Source: Hyphomicrobiaceae bacterium
Lineage (GTDB): Bacteria; Pseudomonadota; Alphaproteobacteria; Rhizobiales; Hyphomicrobiaceae
Length of the DNA: 64,000 bases
Reading direction: 5' to 3'
Assembly (NCBI GenBank): GCA_022842785.1
Contig: JALHOW010000009.1
Location: 62,001-126,000 of the forward strand
In this document: positions 48,377-56,044 of the stretch, piece after piece
Numbering within the stretch: the stretch's first letter is position 1
How the letters are laid out: the number at the start of each line of letters is the position of its first letter
Translations under genes and position numbers: made by a program
Notes under the pieces: generated by a model
What the model saw: the letters and a program-made list of their open reading frames with translations, nothing else
Told to the model about the DNA's origin: nothing
The model's database searches: none

Positions 48377-48813
48377 CACTTGCCGATGTTCGGCGCCGAC
48401 TTCCAAGGCTCGGCCGGTGCCTTCGCTTCGCCCTTCTGCAGGATCTCGATCGAGATATTGTCGGGTGAGCGGACGAAGGCCATGCGTCCATCGCGCGGCG
48501 GGCGATTGATGGTCACACCGGCCTTCTGGAGGCGATCACAAAGCGCGTAGATGTCGTCCACCTCATAGGCCAGATGCCCGAAATTCCGGCCCTCGCCATA
48601 GGCTTCCGGGTCCCAATTGTAGGTGAGTTCGAGCAGCGGTGCGTTCGATTTGGCGCCCGCAGCTTCGTCATCGGAGCTCGCGAGGAAGATCAGCGTGAAG
48701 CGTCCCTCGGGGCTTTCCCGCCGCTTGACCTCCTTCATGCCGAGTTTGCTGCAGTAGAAGTCGAGGCTCTTGTCGACGTCGGCGACGCGCACCATCGTGT
48801 GCAGATACCGCAT
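48373..48813 (-). CDS. gloA: Lactoylglutathione lyase (glyoxalase I)
   Basis: This 146-residue VOC enzyme converts the methylglyoxal-glutathione hemithioacetal to S-lactoylglutathione. MRYLHTMVRVADVDKSLDFYCSKLGMKEVKRRE, LLELTYNWDPEAYGEGRNFGHLAYEVDDI and RSPDNISIEILQKG show the metal residues His, Glu, His and Glu. The start is ATG 48813 with AGGAGGAAAC. It overlaps the downstream flavoprotein gene by four bases. Confidence 0.94.
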   Translation of the reverse strand: MRYLHTMVRVADVDKSLDFYCSKLGMKEVKRRESPEGRFTLIFLASSDDEAAGAKSNAPLLELTYNWDPEAYGEGRNFGHLAYEVDDIYALCDRLQKAGVTINRPPRDGRMAFVRSPDNISIEILQKGEAKAPAEPWKSAPNIGKW

Positions 48814-49294
48814 GTTTCCTCCTCACTGAACGATGTCCGACCTGCCTGATCGCGGATCGTGCCGGCCGCGAGCATAGAGCGGCGATCGGCGGCGCCGCAA
48901 GCAGCTCCGGCGAGGCTCGCGCAAGGTGACCCGCGGCGAATCGGGCGTGGCCTGCAGTGGGCCGAAAGGGGAACACGCCGTCCTCGGAGTACATTCCAGG
49001 CAGCAACCCACAGCTTACAGGTTGGTCGGAGGGGGCTTTCTGGAGCGGCGCGAGGCGGCGATAAAAATATCGCTATGACAATAGGTTACCAGGAGATAAA
49101 TCAGACGTGACATTATCTGCCGTCACGAGCTTTGATGACCTGGTGCAGCGAATGTGCCACAGTGGACGCGGTCCATGCTGGTATGGTGCAGCCGTCGACG
49201 CAAGATGGTGTCATTCGAGAGGGCAAATCGGATGGCGCCGGAGGGCGAACCGGCAGATGTGGCAGTTATATTAACAGTGAAGTGGGGTTCAGAA
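48814..49294. other. 480-base intergenic region before the cold-shock gene, with a palindrome
   Basis: No gene is supported here. The region contains a perfect palindrome GCGATA-AAAA-TATCGC at 49058-49073. The rest probably forms the promoter and a long leader of the double cold-shock gene. Confidence 0.4.
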
Positions 49295-49897
49295 ATGGGG
49301 GATTCCTCGAAAGGGCCGCCGGACATGCTTGAGGGTATGGGTATTGATCCGACCCTTGGCTTGGGCGATGCGGTCGATGGCGTCGAGGTCGTCGAGATTG
49401 CTGGCGCAATCAAGTGGTTCGACGCCTCGAAGGGATATGGGTTCATCGTTCCCGACAATGGCATGACGGACGTACTCCTCCACGTCACATGCCTGCGCGC
49501 CGGCGGTTTCCAGACCGCCTACGAGGGTGCCCGCGTGCACTGCCAGGCTCTCAAGCGGCCAAAGGGCATGCAGGCCTTCCGCATCATCAGCATGGACGAG
49601 AGCACGGCAATCCACCCCTCCCAGCTCCCACAACGCACGCATGTCGTTGTGCAGCCAGAGAGCGGTTGGGAGCGGGCTGTCGTGAAATGGTTCAATCGCG
49701 TCAGGGGCTTCGGCTTCCTGACCCGTGGCGAGGGTACGCCCGACATCTTCGTGCACATGGAGACGCTGCGCCGCTTCGGCTTCACGGAGCTGAGGCCCGG
49801 CCAGATGGTTCAGGTGCGCTGGGGAATGGGCTATAAGGGCTGCATGGCAGCCGACCTGCGCCCCGACGGCGCATCGGGACTGCCGCCCTCGCATTGA
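49295..49897 (+). CDS. Double cold-shock-domain protein
   Basis: This 200-residue protein carries two CSDs. The first (about 36-105) has AIKWFDASKGYGFIVPDNG and LLHVTCLRAGG. The second (about 133-190) has AVVKWFNRVRGFGFLTRGEGTPDIFVHMETL. Both keep the RNP1-type aromatic patch (KGYGFI, RGFGFL). The paired-CSD form is common in Rhizobiales and related groups. The start at 49295 was chosen for domain content. It is followed after 13 bases by the DUF192 gene. Confidence 0.87.
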   Translation: MGDSSKGPPDMLEGMGIDPTLGLGDAVDGVEVVEIAGAIKWFDASKGYGFIVPDNGMTDVLLHVTCLRAGGFQTAYEGARVHCQALKRPKGMQAFRIISMDESTAIHPSQLPQRTHVVVQPESGWERAVVKWFNRVRGFGFLTRGEGTPDIFVHMETLRRFGFTELRPGQMVQVRWGMGYKGCMAADLRPDGASGLPPSH

Positions 49898-49910
49898 GCG
49901 GAGCGCCCGG

Positions 49911-50420
49911 TTGAATTTACTGACGCCAGGATACAGCAGGGCCGCGCCGCGCGCGGTCCTGTTTTGCTTGTTCGTGGCCGCGCTGGCCATGATGATGGGC
50001 GCGACGAGTGCCCAGACCGAGATGAAGATGCGACGCGACACGCTGACCCTGCATACGGAGAGCGGGGCCCACCGTATCGATATCGAGGTTGCCGAGAGCG
50101 ACCGCGAGAAGGCGTTCGGGCTCATGTTCCGCCGCTCGATGGGCGACAACGAGGGAATGCTCTTTCCCTACCCCACGCCGCAAGAAATCACGATGTGGAT
50201 GCGCAACACGTTCATCTCATTGGACATGATCTTCATTCGTGGTGATGGCATCGTTCACCGCATCGCGACCGATACCGAACCGCACTCGGAGCGCGTCATC
50301 GCCTCTGAAGGGAACGTGACGGGTGTGCTCGAGATGAAAGCCGGCTCGGCTCGCCGTCTCGGGCTCAAACCGGGCGACCGGGCCGAGCATTCCCACTTCA
50401 AGAGTACTGCGAAGCGCTGA
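49911..50420 (+). CDS. DUF192 family secreted protein
   Basis: This 169-residue protein, starting at TTG 49911, has an N-terminal signal sequence (about 1-35, VLFCLFVAALAMMMGATSAQ). The DUF192 core contains FGLMFRRSMGDNEGMLFPYPTPQEITMWMRNTFISLDMIFI and SVLEMKAGSARRLGLKPGD-like end (here GVLEMKAGSARRLG). The family is small and periplasmic with unclear function. It is probably co-transcribed with the CSD gene. Confidence 0.83.
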   Translation: MNLLTPGYSRAAPRAVLFCLFVAALAMMMGATSAQTEMKMRRDTLTLHTESGAHRIDIEVAESDREKAFGLMFRRSMGDNEGMLFPYPTPQEITMWMRNTFISLDMIFIRGDGIVHRIATDTEPHSERVIASEGNVTGVLEMKAGSARRLGLKPGDRAEHSHFKSTAKR

Positions 50421-50489
50421 GTTTTGAGCTCCTGCCCGCCGGAACCGCTTGACGCCCGCAGCGCAGCACGGCACTTAACCGCCTTGGAT

Positions 50490-50566
50490 CGGGGCATAGC
50501 TCAGCCTGGTAGAGCACCTGCTTTGGGAGCAGGGGGTCGCGAGTTCGAATCCCGCTGCCCCGACCA
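50490..50566 (+). tRNA. tRNA-Pro, anticodon TGG
   Basis: 77 nt with 3' CCA encoded. The acceptor CGGGGCA/TGCCCCG is perfect, D arm GCTC/GAGC, anticodon arm CCTGC-TTTGGGA-GCAGG, T loop TTCGAAT. The T stem GCGAG/CCCGC carries one A-C mismatch. It marks the boundary between compact chromosome and the small-gene region downstream, a common integration site for islands. Confidence 0.95.
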
Positions 50567-50858
50567 ATATTTCCAATAACTTAGGCCGTTTCCGCGCTAC
50601 AACGTAAAAATGCGGGGTAGCGTTGGGGGTAACAGAGTCACCTCTAAGCGACCTTTCTGTGCGTTGGGGAAATCAGAGTCTTGCGTCGATTGTTATGAGA
50701 TCGTCTGCGCTGTCGCCGTGCCCGACAATGACAACGCTCGGAATTCGGCCCTCCTCGGCGTCTGCACGGTAAGGGGCCAGCAGAACGTGGGAACGATCCC
50801 ATCCTCAGGGCATTCCACAACTAGAGCCGATCACCGGCTCGCAAGATAGGAGTCCCCC
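50567..50858 (+). other. Intergenic region downstream of tRNA-Pro
   Basis: No convincing gene. A 79-codon frame at 50610-50849 has no motif. No obvious second copy of the tRNA 3' end was seen in the window. The region contains the EcfG-like site at 50790-50814. Confidence 0.4.
50790..50814 (+). promoter_or_regulatory. EcfG-type promoter candidate before csbD
   Basis: GGAAC, 16 nt, CATT (consensus CGTT, one mismatch), 44 bases before the CsbD start. Confidence 0.5.
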
Positions 50859-51059
50859 ATGGATTGGGATCGCGTCGAAGGCAATTGGAAGCAATTCACC
50901 GGCAAGGTGAAGGAGAAGTGGGGCGATCTCACCGACGACGAAATCGCCCAGACTAACGGCAAGCGAGAGCAACTCGAGGGGCTAGTCCAGAAGAAATACG
51001 GCTACGCCAAGGACAAGGCCCGCGAGGAAGTCGACACGTGGCATCGCGGTCTCGAATAA
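50859..51059 (+). CDS. CsbD family stress protein
   Basis: This 66-residue protein begins MDWDRVEGNWKQFTGKVKEKWGDLTDDE, the CsbD signature, and continues QTNGKREQLEGLVQKKYGYAKDKA. The ribosome site is AGGAG. CsbD proteins are abundant after general stress; their mechanism is not known. Upstream is a one-mismatch EcfG promoter, downstream a strong terminator. Confidence 0.92.
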   Translation: MDWDRVEGNWKQFTGKVKEKWGDLTDDEIAQTNGKREQLEGLVQKKYGYAKDKAREEVDTWHRGLE

Positions 51060-51082
51060 ACCGCTCGAAGCCACGAAGTGCG

Positions 51083-51110
51083 AAGGGCCCGGTTCCAATC
51101 CCGGGCCTTT
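51083..51110 (+). terminator. Terminator of csbD
   Basis: Stem AAGGGCCCGG pairing with CCGGGCCTTT (one G-T wobble) around an 8-nt loop, 23 bases after the stop. Confidence 0.7.
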
Positions 51111-51167
51111 CGTGCGTTTGGGCTCCTGGCATCCATCATCACAACAGGCTTCTGAGAACTGGCCGAT

Positions 51168-51623
51168 TCAATGGGGCGTTCCCCTATCGGCCTTGGCCTC
51201 TCTAGCGTCCCGATCGGCGCGAATATGCTCCGTGATCACCGACACGATGGCATTGATATCGTTCTCGCACATGCCCTCGCACTGGCAGATCTTCGCATCC
51301 TTTGGCGGGAGCTGGTCGGCAACGAGCTTTATGAAGCCGACCGGATCTTGCTCGGCGAACCTTCTGAGGGACTCGGCCCCCTTCTCCAGCCAGACCTCGA
51401 GCATGTCCGCGAGGAAAGCCTCGCTCAGCTTGTGCCTAGGATGCGCGCCGCCTCGGTGCAATCTTCGGTGCAGAAGCACCGATCGGCTTGGGGGCCCAGC
51501 TGCCTTCTTGCTTACGTCGCCACCGCCGGACCTAACACCCCATGACGCGCGCGCACGCGCTTGGCCTCCGATAATTCCCACGCGGCTAAGACCCCATGAT
51601 GCGCGGTTGCGCGCGTGTGGCAT
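51168..51623 (-). pseudogene. Remnant of a phage-associated small protein
   Basis: The frame holds RHKLSEAFLADMLEVWLEKG and FAEQDPVGFIKLVADQLPPKD, matching a small prophage protein seen beside terminase genes in Rhizobiales. The expected N-terminal Gly/Arg/Pro-rich start is replaced by out-of-context, repeat-derived sequence (51533-51616), and no good start is seen. It is most likely a decayed fragment. Confidence 0.5.
51533..51616. repeat. GC-rich repeat, two tandem copies; a third at 52345-52380
   Basis: The core TAANACCCCATGAYGCGC followed by alternating GC runs occurs at 51533, 51587 and 52345. The third copy covers the end of the terminase-like gene and the start of the HGG gene, so the first two look like duplicated tail fragments of that junction. 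Confidence 0.55.
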
Positions 51624-51780
51624 GGCGAAACTTACACGTCCTATTTTCCGGGGCGGTCTTTGTGAGCAGTGGGGAATTACTGCTCCGGCCGCCGAATGTC
51701 TCGTGCCATGCTCGCCGGGCCTCGCCTAGAGTGCGCGAGGTCTATTTTAGGTCGTGCGATTGCTGGCGTGAGATCTTGCA

Positions 51781-52050
51781 ATGCGGGGACTATGCCGGGG
51801 ACTATTGATGGGGGGGCTCAGCGTCTCTCTAGCGGGTTGCGACTACTTCTTTCCGAAGTACGCGGCCGAGGTCGGGATCTCAGAAGGCGGGGAAACGCGC
51901 TGGGAGATATGGGGGGACTTCGACACCCTCGACGACTGCCGATTTGCGGCGACCTATCGATACAACCAATACTTCAGCCAGGGCCGGGCGCAGTCGTGGT
52001 CCTGCCTTCAGAAGGATGGCAACGGGGGCTATTCGAGCCGGCATCGATAG
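51781..52050 (+). CDS. Small lipoprotein
   Basis: This 89-residue protein has a signal peptide and lipobox (LLMGGLSVSLAGCDYFF, Cys near 20). The mature part is acidic-aromatic with RWEIWGDFDTLDDCRFAATYRYNQYF and SWSCLQKDG. Likely an outer-membrane lipoprotein; no family recognised. It lies convergent with the phage-derived cassette and may have been left at an island boundary. Confidence 0.6.
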   Translation: MRGLCRGLLMGGLSVSLAGCDYFFPKYAAEVGISEGGETRWEIWGDFDTLDDCRFAATYRYNQYFSQGRAQSWSCLQKDGNGGYSSRHR

Positions 52051-52102
52051 GGCAGCGCGGAATTCTACTCGATGGCGAAACTTGATCCTGACGGCCGCCC
52101 AA

Positions 52103-52342
52103 TCAAATGCCCGTCAAGTGCTCGGCGGCCGTCTCGATGGCTCTCCGATACTCCGCCCAGCGCTGCCGCTGCGCTTGCGCGATCCGCTTTCGGCCAGCCT
52201 TTGTCCGCGGCCCGGTCGACATGCCCCCATGGTTCCGGCATCGGCCACCGGCGCCGGTGCCGCGGCGCTTGCAGGGCTCTCCGCGTCGGGTCCTGGCGTC
52301 GCACCGGCCCTCCCGCTCTATCTGTGCCTCGACGTCATCCAT
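52103..52342 (-). CDS. Phage-type HGG-motif protein
   Basis: This 79-residue basic protein contains RRGEPCKRRGTGAGGRCRNHGG and the motif HGGMSTGPRTKAGRKRIAQA, a small cysteine/HGG domain found repeatedly in prophage modules of alphaproteobacteria near packaging genes. The start ATG at 52342 overlaps the upstream terminase-like gene by 8 bases. It is the last gene of the cassette. Confidence 0.65.
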   Translation of the reverse strand: MDDVEAQIEREGRCDARTRRGEPCKRRGTGAGGRCRNHGGMSTGPRTKAGRKRIAQAQRQRWAEYRRAIETAAEHLTGI

Positions 52343-52841
52343 TGTAATACCCCATGACGCGCCCGCGCGCGCCCGTGCGTACTGGTAGTCTAAATGCCCC
52401 CGCAGGGGCGGTTTTGCTGCGCAGCTGATTGATCCGGGCCTCCAACTGCTCCTCCGACATTCTCTCTCTCGGGGGCAGCTCGATCGCCACTTGCGGGCCG
52501 AAGCCCCTGGGATGTTCTTTGCTCATGAGCCACCTTTCGGTGTCGAATAGTACACGGGCGGCTGCCGGTGTGATTTTCCCCGCCAGCAAGTCCCGCATAT
52601 AGCCGTCGATCCTGTCCGACCGCATATATGCCCGCTCTTCCATGGCGCGCCGATACTGGCGGCCGATGCTTCCATCCTCGCGGATCCAATCCAGGACCGT
52701 CACCCGATGCGGCATCCAGGGATCCGCGCAGATGGTGTGCAAACTCTCGCCGTTGGCGATGCGGTCGCATATGCGCTCCATGGCGACCGTCTTGCGATCG
52801 GCGGTCCACATCAGAGCACGGCCGCGGCGACGATCGCTCAT
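52335..52841 (-). CDS. Terminase small-subunit-like protein
   Basis: This 168-residue protein resembles phage terminase small subunits: VAMERICDRIANGESLHTICADPWMPHRVTVLDWIREDGSI (helix-turn-helix-like), RAMEERAYMRSDRIDGYMRDLLAGKITPAAARVLFDTERWLMSKEHP. It begins at an ATG overlapping the stop of the 52838 gene (ATGA) and ends overlapping the HGG gene. No large terminase subunit is nearby, so packaging is not expected. Confidence 0.68.
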   Translation of the reverse strand: MSDRRRGRALMWTADRKTVAMERICDRIANGESLHTICADPWMPHRVTVLDWIREDGSIGRQYRRAMEERAYMRSDRIDGYMRDLLAGKITPAAARVLFDTERWLMSKEHPRGFGPQVAIELPPRERMSEEQLEARINQLRSKTAPAGAFRLPVRTGARGRVMGYYNG

Positions 52842-53353
52842 CTTGGACCCATCCTGGCCACGCCGAGGGCAAAGGCCTTCAGGGACGCTTGCGCCTTGGC
52901 CTCGATCGCTCGGTAGGTCTTCCAGTGCATTCCCTTCGGCTTAAGCGGGAAGTCGCCGCCTGGATCGCTGCCGCCGACCTTTTGCATAAGGCGCCGACGC
53001 TGGCGAGCGGCTCGCGAGAGCGCGTCCTCGACTTCAGAAGTGTACCGGAGATCGAAACACGCCCGACAGGCAAGGCTCTTCTGGACGTAGTGGAGCACCC
53101 GCCGGCGCTTCTGACAGTGCGGACACGAGAACCATGGCCGACGCCCGCCGAAGCGGGTTTCCGTGTAGCTGAGCACGATGCGGTGGATGTGGCCCTCGGC
53201 ATGAAGCTCGACCGCCCAGGGGCCGGGATAAGCTGTGATCTCGAGCCCGCCGCCGCTGTACTTCCAAGTGCGCGGTGTCTGGTCGTCGAACTTTCCGCCA
53301 CGGCTGAGCCACGCCAGGTCGACGCACTCGTAGGCTTCGCAGCGCGGCTTCAT
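52838..53353 (-). CDS. Phage-associated protein with zinc-ribbon
   Basis: This 171-residue protein has a CPHC...CRAC zinc-ribbon (WFSCPHCQKRRRVLHYVQKSLACRACFDLRYTSE). A preceding beta-rich segment (GGGLEITAYPGPWAVELHAEGHIHRIVLSY) may bind nucleic acid. The start ATG at 53353 is preferred over 53368. Genes of this form sit beside terminase-like genes in Rhizobiales prophages. It is coupled to the terminase-like gene by ATGA. Confidence 0.6.
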   Translation of the reverse strand: MKPRCEAYECVDLAWLSRGGKFDDQTPRTWKYSGGGLEITAYPGPWAVELHAEGHIHRIVLSYTETRFGGRRPWFSCPHCQKRRRVLHYVQKSLACRACFDLRYTSEVEDALSRAARQRRRLMQKVGGSDPGGDFPLKPKGMHWKTYRAIEAKAQASLKAFALGVARMGPR

Positions 53354-53389
53354 GCGAAATAGGCCCAAATCATATGGGAATTTTCCAAA

Positions 53390-53758
53390 TCATATGGGAT
53401 ATCCGGCCTGCGCGTGGCCATTCATTGCGCGACGCTTCCGCCTATTGGCCCTGCCTCGGCTCTCTGCTGCAGTCCTGCGTTCTGCCTCGGCGCTTTGCAG
53501 TTCGAGGATGCGGGCGGCGATCGGCGGCCAGGTCCGCAGATCCATAGCTGCCCGGTCGATGTCATAGCCGAGCGGATTGCGGTAGTGGGCGAGGATCGAC
53601 TCGCCAGCCGTCATGCCCTTCTGAAGCTTGACCCTGCAGTGATCGAGATAGGCTGAGAGGGATTTGATCCCGTTATCGTCACAGTCCTCGCCAAGGAAAT
53701 CGGCGAACCAGGCGAGGATGACGGCTTCATCCTCCGTGAGGTCTGCTGCCTGTTTCAT
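53390..53758 (-). CDS. Hypothetical cassette protein, paralogue of the next gene
   Basis: This 122-residue protein opens LTEDEAVILAWFADFLGEDC and contains GMTAGESILAHYRNPLGYDIDRAAMDLRTWP. The same pattern, (D/S)ILAHYR.xxGYD(I/L)xR, occurs in the 53755 gene, so the two are paralogues. It ends with a basic Arg-rich tail. Function unknown, part of the phage-derived cassette. Confidence 0.6.
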   Translation of the reverse strand: MKQAADLTEDEAVILAWFADFLGEDCDDNGIKSLSAYLDHCRVKLQKGMTAGESILAHYRNPLGYDIDRAAMDLRTWPPIAARILELQSAEAERRTAAESRGRANRRKRRAMNGHAQAGYPI

Positions 53759-53988
53759 GCTGCCATCTCCGTGATTGATGCGAGCCCGCGGAAGTCGGCG
53801 GCGAAGCGCCGTAGGTCATAGCCGCGGCGCGTCCGGTAATGGGCAAGGATGGCGTCTGTGACCGTGGCGCCCCGCGCCGGCCGGATCTTGGCGCGCCGCA
53901 TAAAGGCGCGAACGCGATCGGCGCCCGTACAGGCGCAGGTGATCAGAATGAGGGCTTCCTCGGCTGAGGTTTCAGTGCGCTCGCTCAT
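53755..53988 (-). CDS. Hypothetical cassette protein (paralogue)
   Basis: This 77-residue protein, starting at ATG 53988 after GAGGCAAGCCC, contains EEALILITCACTG and GATVTDAILAHYRTRRGYDLRRFAADFRGL, the shared motif of the 53390 protein. The stop overlaps the next ATG (ATGA). It is first in the cassette. Not assigned to a characterised family. Confidence 0.58.
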   Translation of the reverse strand: MSERTETSAEEALILITCACTGADRVRAFMRRAKIRPARGATVTDAILAHYRTRRGYDLRRFAADFRGLASITEMAA

Positions 53989-54197
53989 GGGCTTGCCTCG
54001 CTGCAAAGCATCATGGCGATAGGTAGCGCAATTCACGCTTTGCGTGTGTGGCGCTGAGGACTCTCCGGAACTAATACCGTTGAATTTGTACCGGAAATAG
54101 CGGGCTGTCGCGCACCAAGCCACGACGTGCGGTCGTGCAGGATCGGGGAACGCTAAAGTCCGACGCTCCAAGGTAGTATGGAGCTCAGAAGCGGATT

Positions 54198-54398
54198 TTA
54201 TACGTCGGTATTCTGGATGCGCGTCGCCTGATTGCCGCGTCCCTCGACCTCGATTTCCTTCAGCAGCTCCGTAATGCGGCGGGAGGCCTCCGACAGCGCC
54301 TCCTCTATCGCGCTCGTGTTACCCGTCTCCGCTGCTTCCTGCGCGGCAGTCATACGCGTGGCGATATCGCCAATTTCTGCGCTGAGTTTGTTGGCCAT
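54198..54398 (-). CDS. Small acidic helical hypothetical protein
   Basis: This 66-residue protein starts MANKLSAEIGDIATRMTAAQEAAETG and continues EEALSEASRRITELLKEIEV, predicted as helical and acidic. The ribosome site GAGGAGCCC decides the start at 54398. A GCCCGG/CCGGGC hairpin sits in its leader (54421-54451). No function is evident. Confidence 0.55.
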   Translation of the reverse strand: MANKLSAEIGDIATRMTAAQEAAETGNTSAIEEALSEASRRITELLKEIEVEGRGNQATRIQNTDV

Positions 54399-54811
54399 GT
54401 TGGGCTCCTCAGATGAGAAAGCCCGGCACACCGGGGGGAGGCGTACCGGGCTCTGTACGACCCGGAGCTGAGGGATTGCACCAGGGAGAGGACGCGACGA
54501 CGGGGGAGACGTCGCGTGCTGGTGGCTTAACTAGGGGATGAGCAAAAGGTTGCGAAAGCAACTTGCTAAATCTCAACACCGCTCAAGCAGCGAAGGCCTC
54601 TAGCTGTCGGACACTCGCTGATTTTTTTTACGCGAAAGAGCATCGCTGTTAGCCTGTACGGCGGCGCGCTTTGTGCTGGCCTCTCAGTCGTTGGCGCAAC
54701 TCAGCTAGGACTTGTTTTGGTGTGTTATCGCGCGATCAGCTGTAACAAATGACTGTCGGAACGATGCTTCTCGCGATGCGTTGCTTGGGTCAAACCCGCG
54801 GGAGATTGCGC
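54399..54811. other. Intergenic region with leader hairpin and EcfG promoter
   Basis: It holds the hairpin at 54421-54451 upstream of the 54198-54398 gene. A GTTGC/GCAAC mini-hairpin lies near 54551. A T8 run sits near 54625. The perfect EcfG promoter is at 54758-54782. No gene is seen. Confidence 0.4.
54758..54782 (+). promoter_or_regulatory. Perfect EcfG-type promoter
   Basis: GGAAC, 16 nt, CGTT with no mismatch, 29 bases before the GTG at 54812. This also decides that start: an ATG at 54749 lies upstream of the promoter and cannot be used. Confidence 0.72.
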
Positions 54812-55018
54812 GTGAGTAACACATTCCGGCTTCTAGAAGATCTCCCGAGCCTTGCCGTTGCCCAGGGTGAGATTGCGCGTTATTCGCGAACCGGATCTCT
54901 GCTGCATCTCGCGCACGCAACTCGAGCGCTTGAAGATGCTCTGCAGGAGCTTGATGCTGTTCGCCGGAAAGCGCTGGCGGCCAAGCTGCAAGTCTCGCCG
55001 AGATCACCTTCGCCATGA
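54812..55018 (+). CDS. Hypothetical protein from an EcfG-promoted two-gene unit
   Basis: This 68-residue protein starts at GTG with GGGAG nine bases upstream. It is helical, with LLEDLPSLAVAQGEIARYSR and HATRALEDALQELDAVRRKALAAK. It overlaps the next gene by 4 bases (ATGA). No recognised family. Expression under general stress is inferred from its promoter. Confidence 0.6.
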   Translation: MSNTFRLLEDLPSLAVAQGEIARYSRTGSLLHLAHATRALEDALQELDAVRRKALAAKLQVSPRSPSP

Positions 55019-55308
55019 CAGGTCCCTCAGGGGGAATTCTCACGGCAGGCGATGACGACGCGACGCACGCCTACCTCTTCGCCAGCCGTAGTGATCCGAA
55101 GACACGTGCGGTCACCCGCGACCCCCAAGGTGCCAATTTGCCCGCAACGCATGCCACGAGCGGCTGGGTCTTCGAAGCGGCCTTTGCGCTCGGTGTGCGC
55201 GAAGCCATGCCTGTTCACATCGCGCCGGAGCCGGTACTCCGAGGACTGCAAGCCGCCGGCTACTTCATATGGCGCGATGGCTCTAATCCCAAAGGGACAT
55301 CGCAATAG
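55015..55308 (+). CDS. Hypothetical protein, second gene of the EcfG-promoted unit
   Basis: This 97-residue protein contains GDDDATHAYLFASRSDPKTRAVTRDP and VFEAAFALGVREAMPVHIAPEPVLRGLQAAGYFIW. It has a compact hydrophilic alpha/beta pattern and no membrane segment. It is translationally coupled to the upstream gene. Not recognised. Confidence 0.6.
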   Translation: MTGPSGGILTAGDDDATHAYLFASRSDPKTRAVTRDPQGANLPATHATSGWVFEAAFALGVREAMPVHIAPEPVLRGLQAAGYFIWRDGSNPKGTSQ

Positions 55309-55458
55309 CTGATTGGTGCTGGTTCGCGCCTACCACAATACGCGTTCGGTGGGCCGGGGGCGATTTTGATTTCCAGAACTTAGCCGCCCTAGCCAGGCAC
55401 GATCGACATCGTTCGTGCCCGGTTTATGGGTGTCGTGCCCGTTAGGCGTGAAAGGCGA

Positions 55459-55983
55459 TTATCGACTGCCGCGTGCGGTCTTCCGCTTGGGCTCATCTTC
55501 AGCGTCGGCATCGACGTTGATCTCGCTTTCGGCCAGATCGGTCAGCTTCAGATCCGTCGCTTTTTCTTCTTTGAGCGTTGCGTCCAGCAGCTTGACGGCT
55601 TCTGTCATGCCGAGCTTGCTGGCCCAAGACTTGAGGGTGCCGTACCGGGTAATCTCGTAGTGTTCGACGGCCTGAGCGGCGGCCAGCATTCCGGCGTCCC
55701 GCACAGTGTCGTCTTCGGCCTCCTTCATAATCTCCTCGCCCTCCTCGATGATGCCATCGATAGCCGGGCACGTCTTGCCGCGGGGGGCCTTGCCAATGAG
55801 TTCGAACACCTGTTCGAGGCGTTCTACTTGCGCTTCCGTTTCGGCCGCATGAGCATCGAAAGCCTTGGCCAGCTTCGTCGAGGTGGCCTTCTTTGCCATC
55901 TTCGGTAACGCCTTCAGGATTTTCTTTTCTGCGTAGTAGATATCGCGAACTGTCTCTTCGAAAAGCGTTGCGAGGCTATCCAT
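55459..55983 (-). CDS. Ferritin-like DUF892 (YciE-type) protein
   Basis: This 174-residue four-helix protein has SLATLFEETVRDIYYAEKKILKALPKM, HAAETEAQVERLEQVFELIG and AAAQAVEHYEITRYGTLKSWASKLG, with Glu/His residues of a di-iron site. Such stress proteins occur widely in Rhizobiales, often under EcfG control. The start ATG at 55983 has GGAGGACGACGA. The C-terminus is acidic then basic (SEINVDADAEDEPKRKTARGSR), likely a tail. Confidence 0.9.
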   Translation of the reverse strand: MDSLATLFEETVRDIYYAEKKILKALPKMAKKATSTKLAKAFDAHAAETEAQVERLEQVFELIGKAPRGKTCPAIDGIIEEGEEIMKEAEDDTVRDAGMLAAAQAVEHYEITRYGTLKSWASKLGMTEAVKLLDATLKEEKATDLKLTDLAESEINVDADAEDEPKRKTARGSR

Positions 55984-56019
55984 TCGTCGTCCTCCGGTGT
56001 GCCTGAGTGGCAACCCGCT

Positions 56020-56044
56020 AACGATCAGCTGTTCCTATCGTTCC
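56020..56044 (-). promoter_or_regulatory. Perfect EcfG-type promoter of the DUF892 gene
   Basis: On the minus strand GGAAC, 16 nt, CGTT, no mismatch, 36 bases before the ATG at 55983. Confidence 0.75.
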
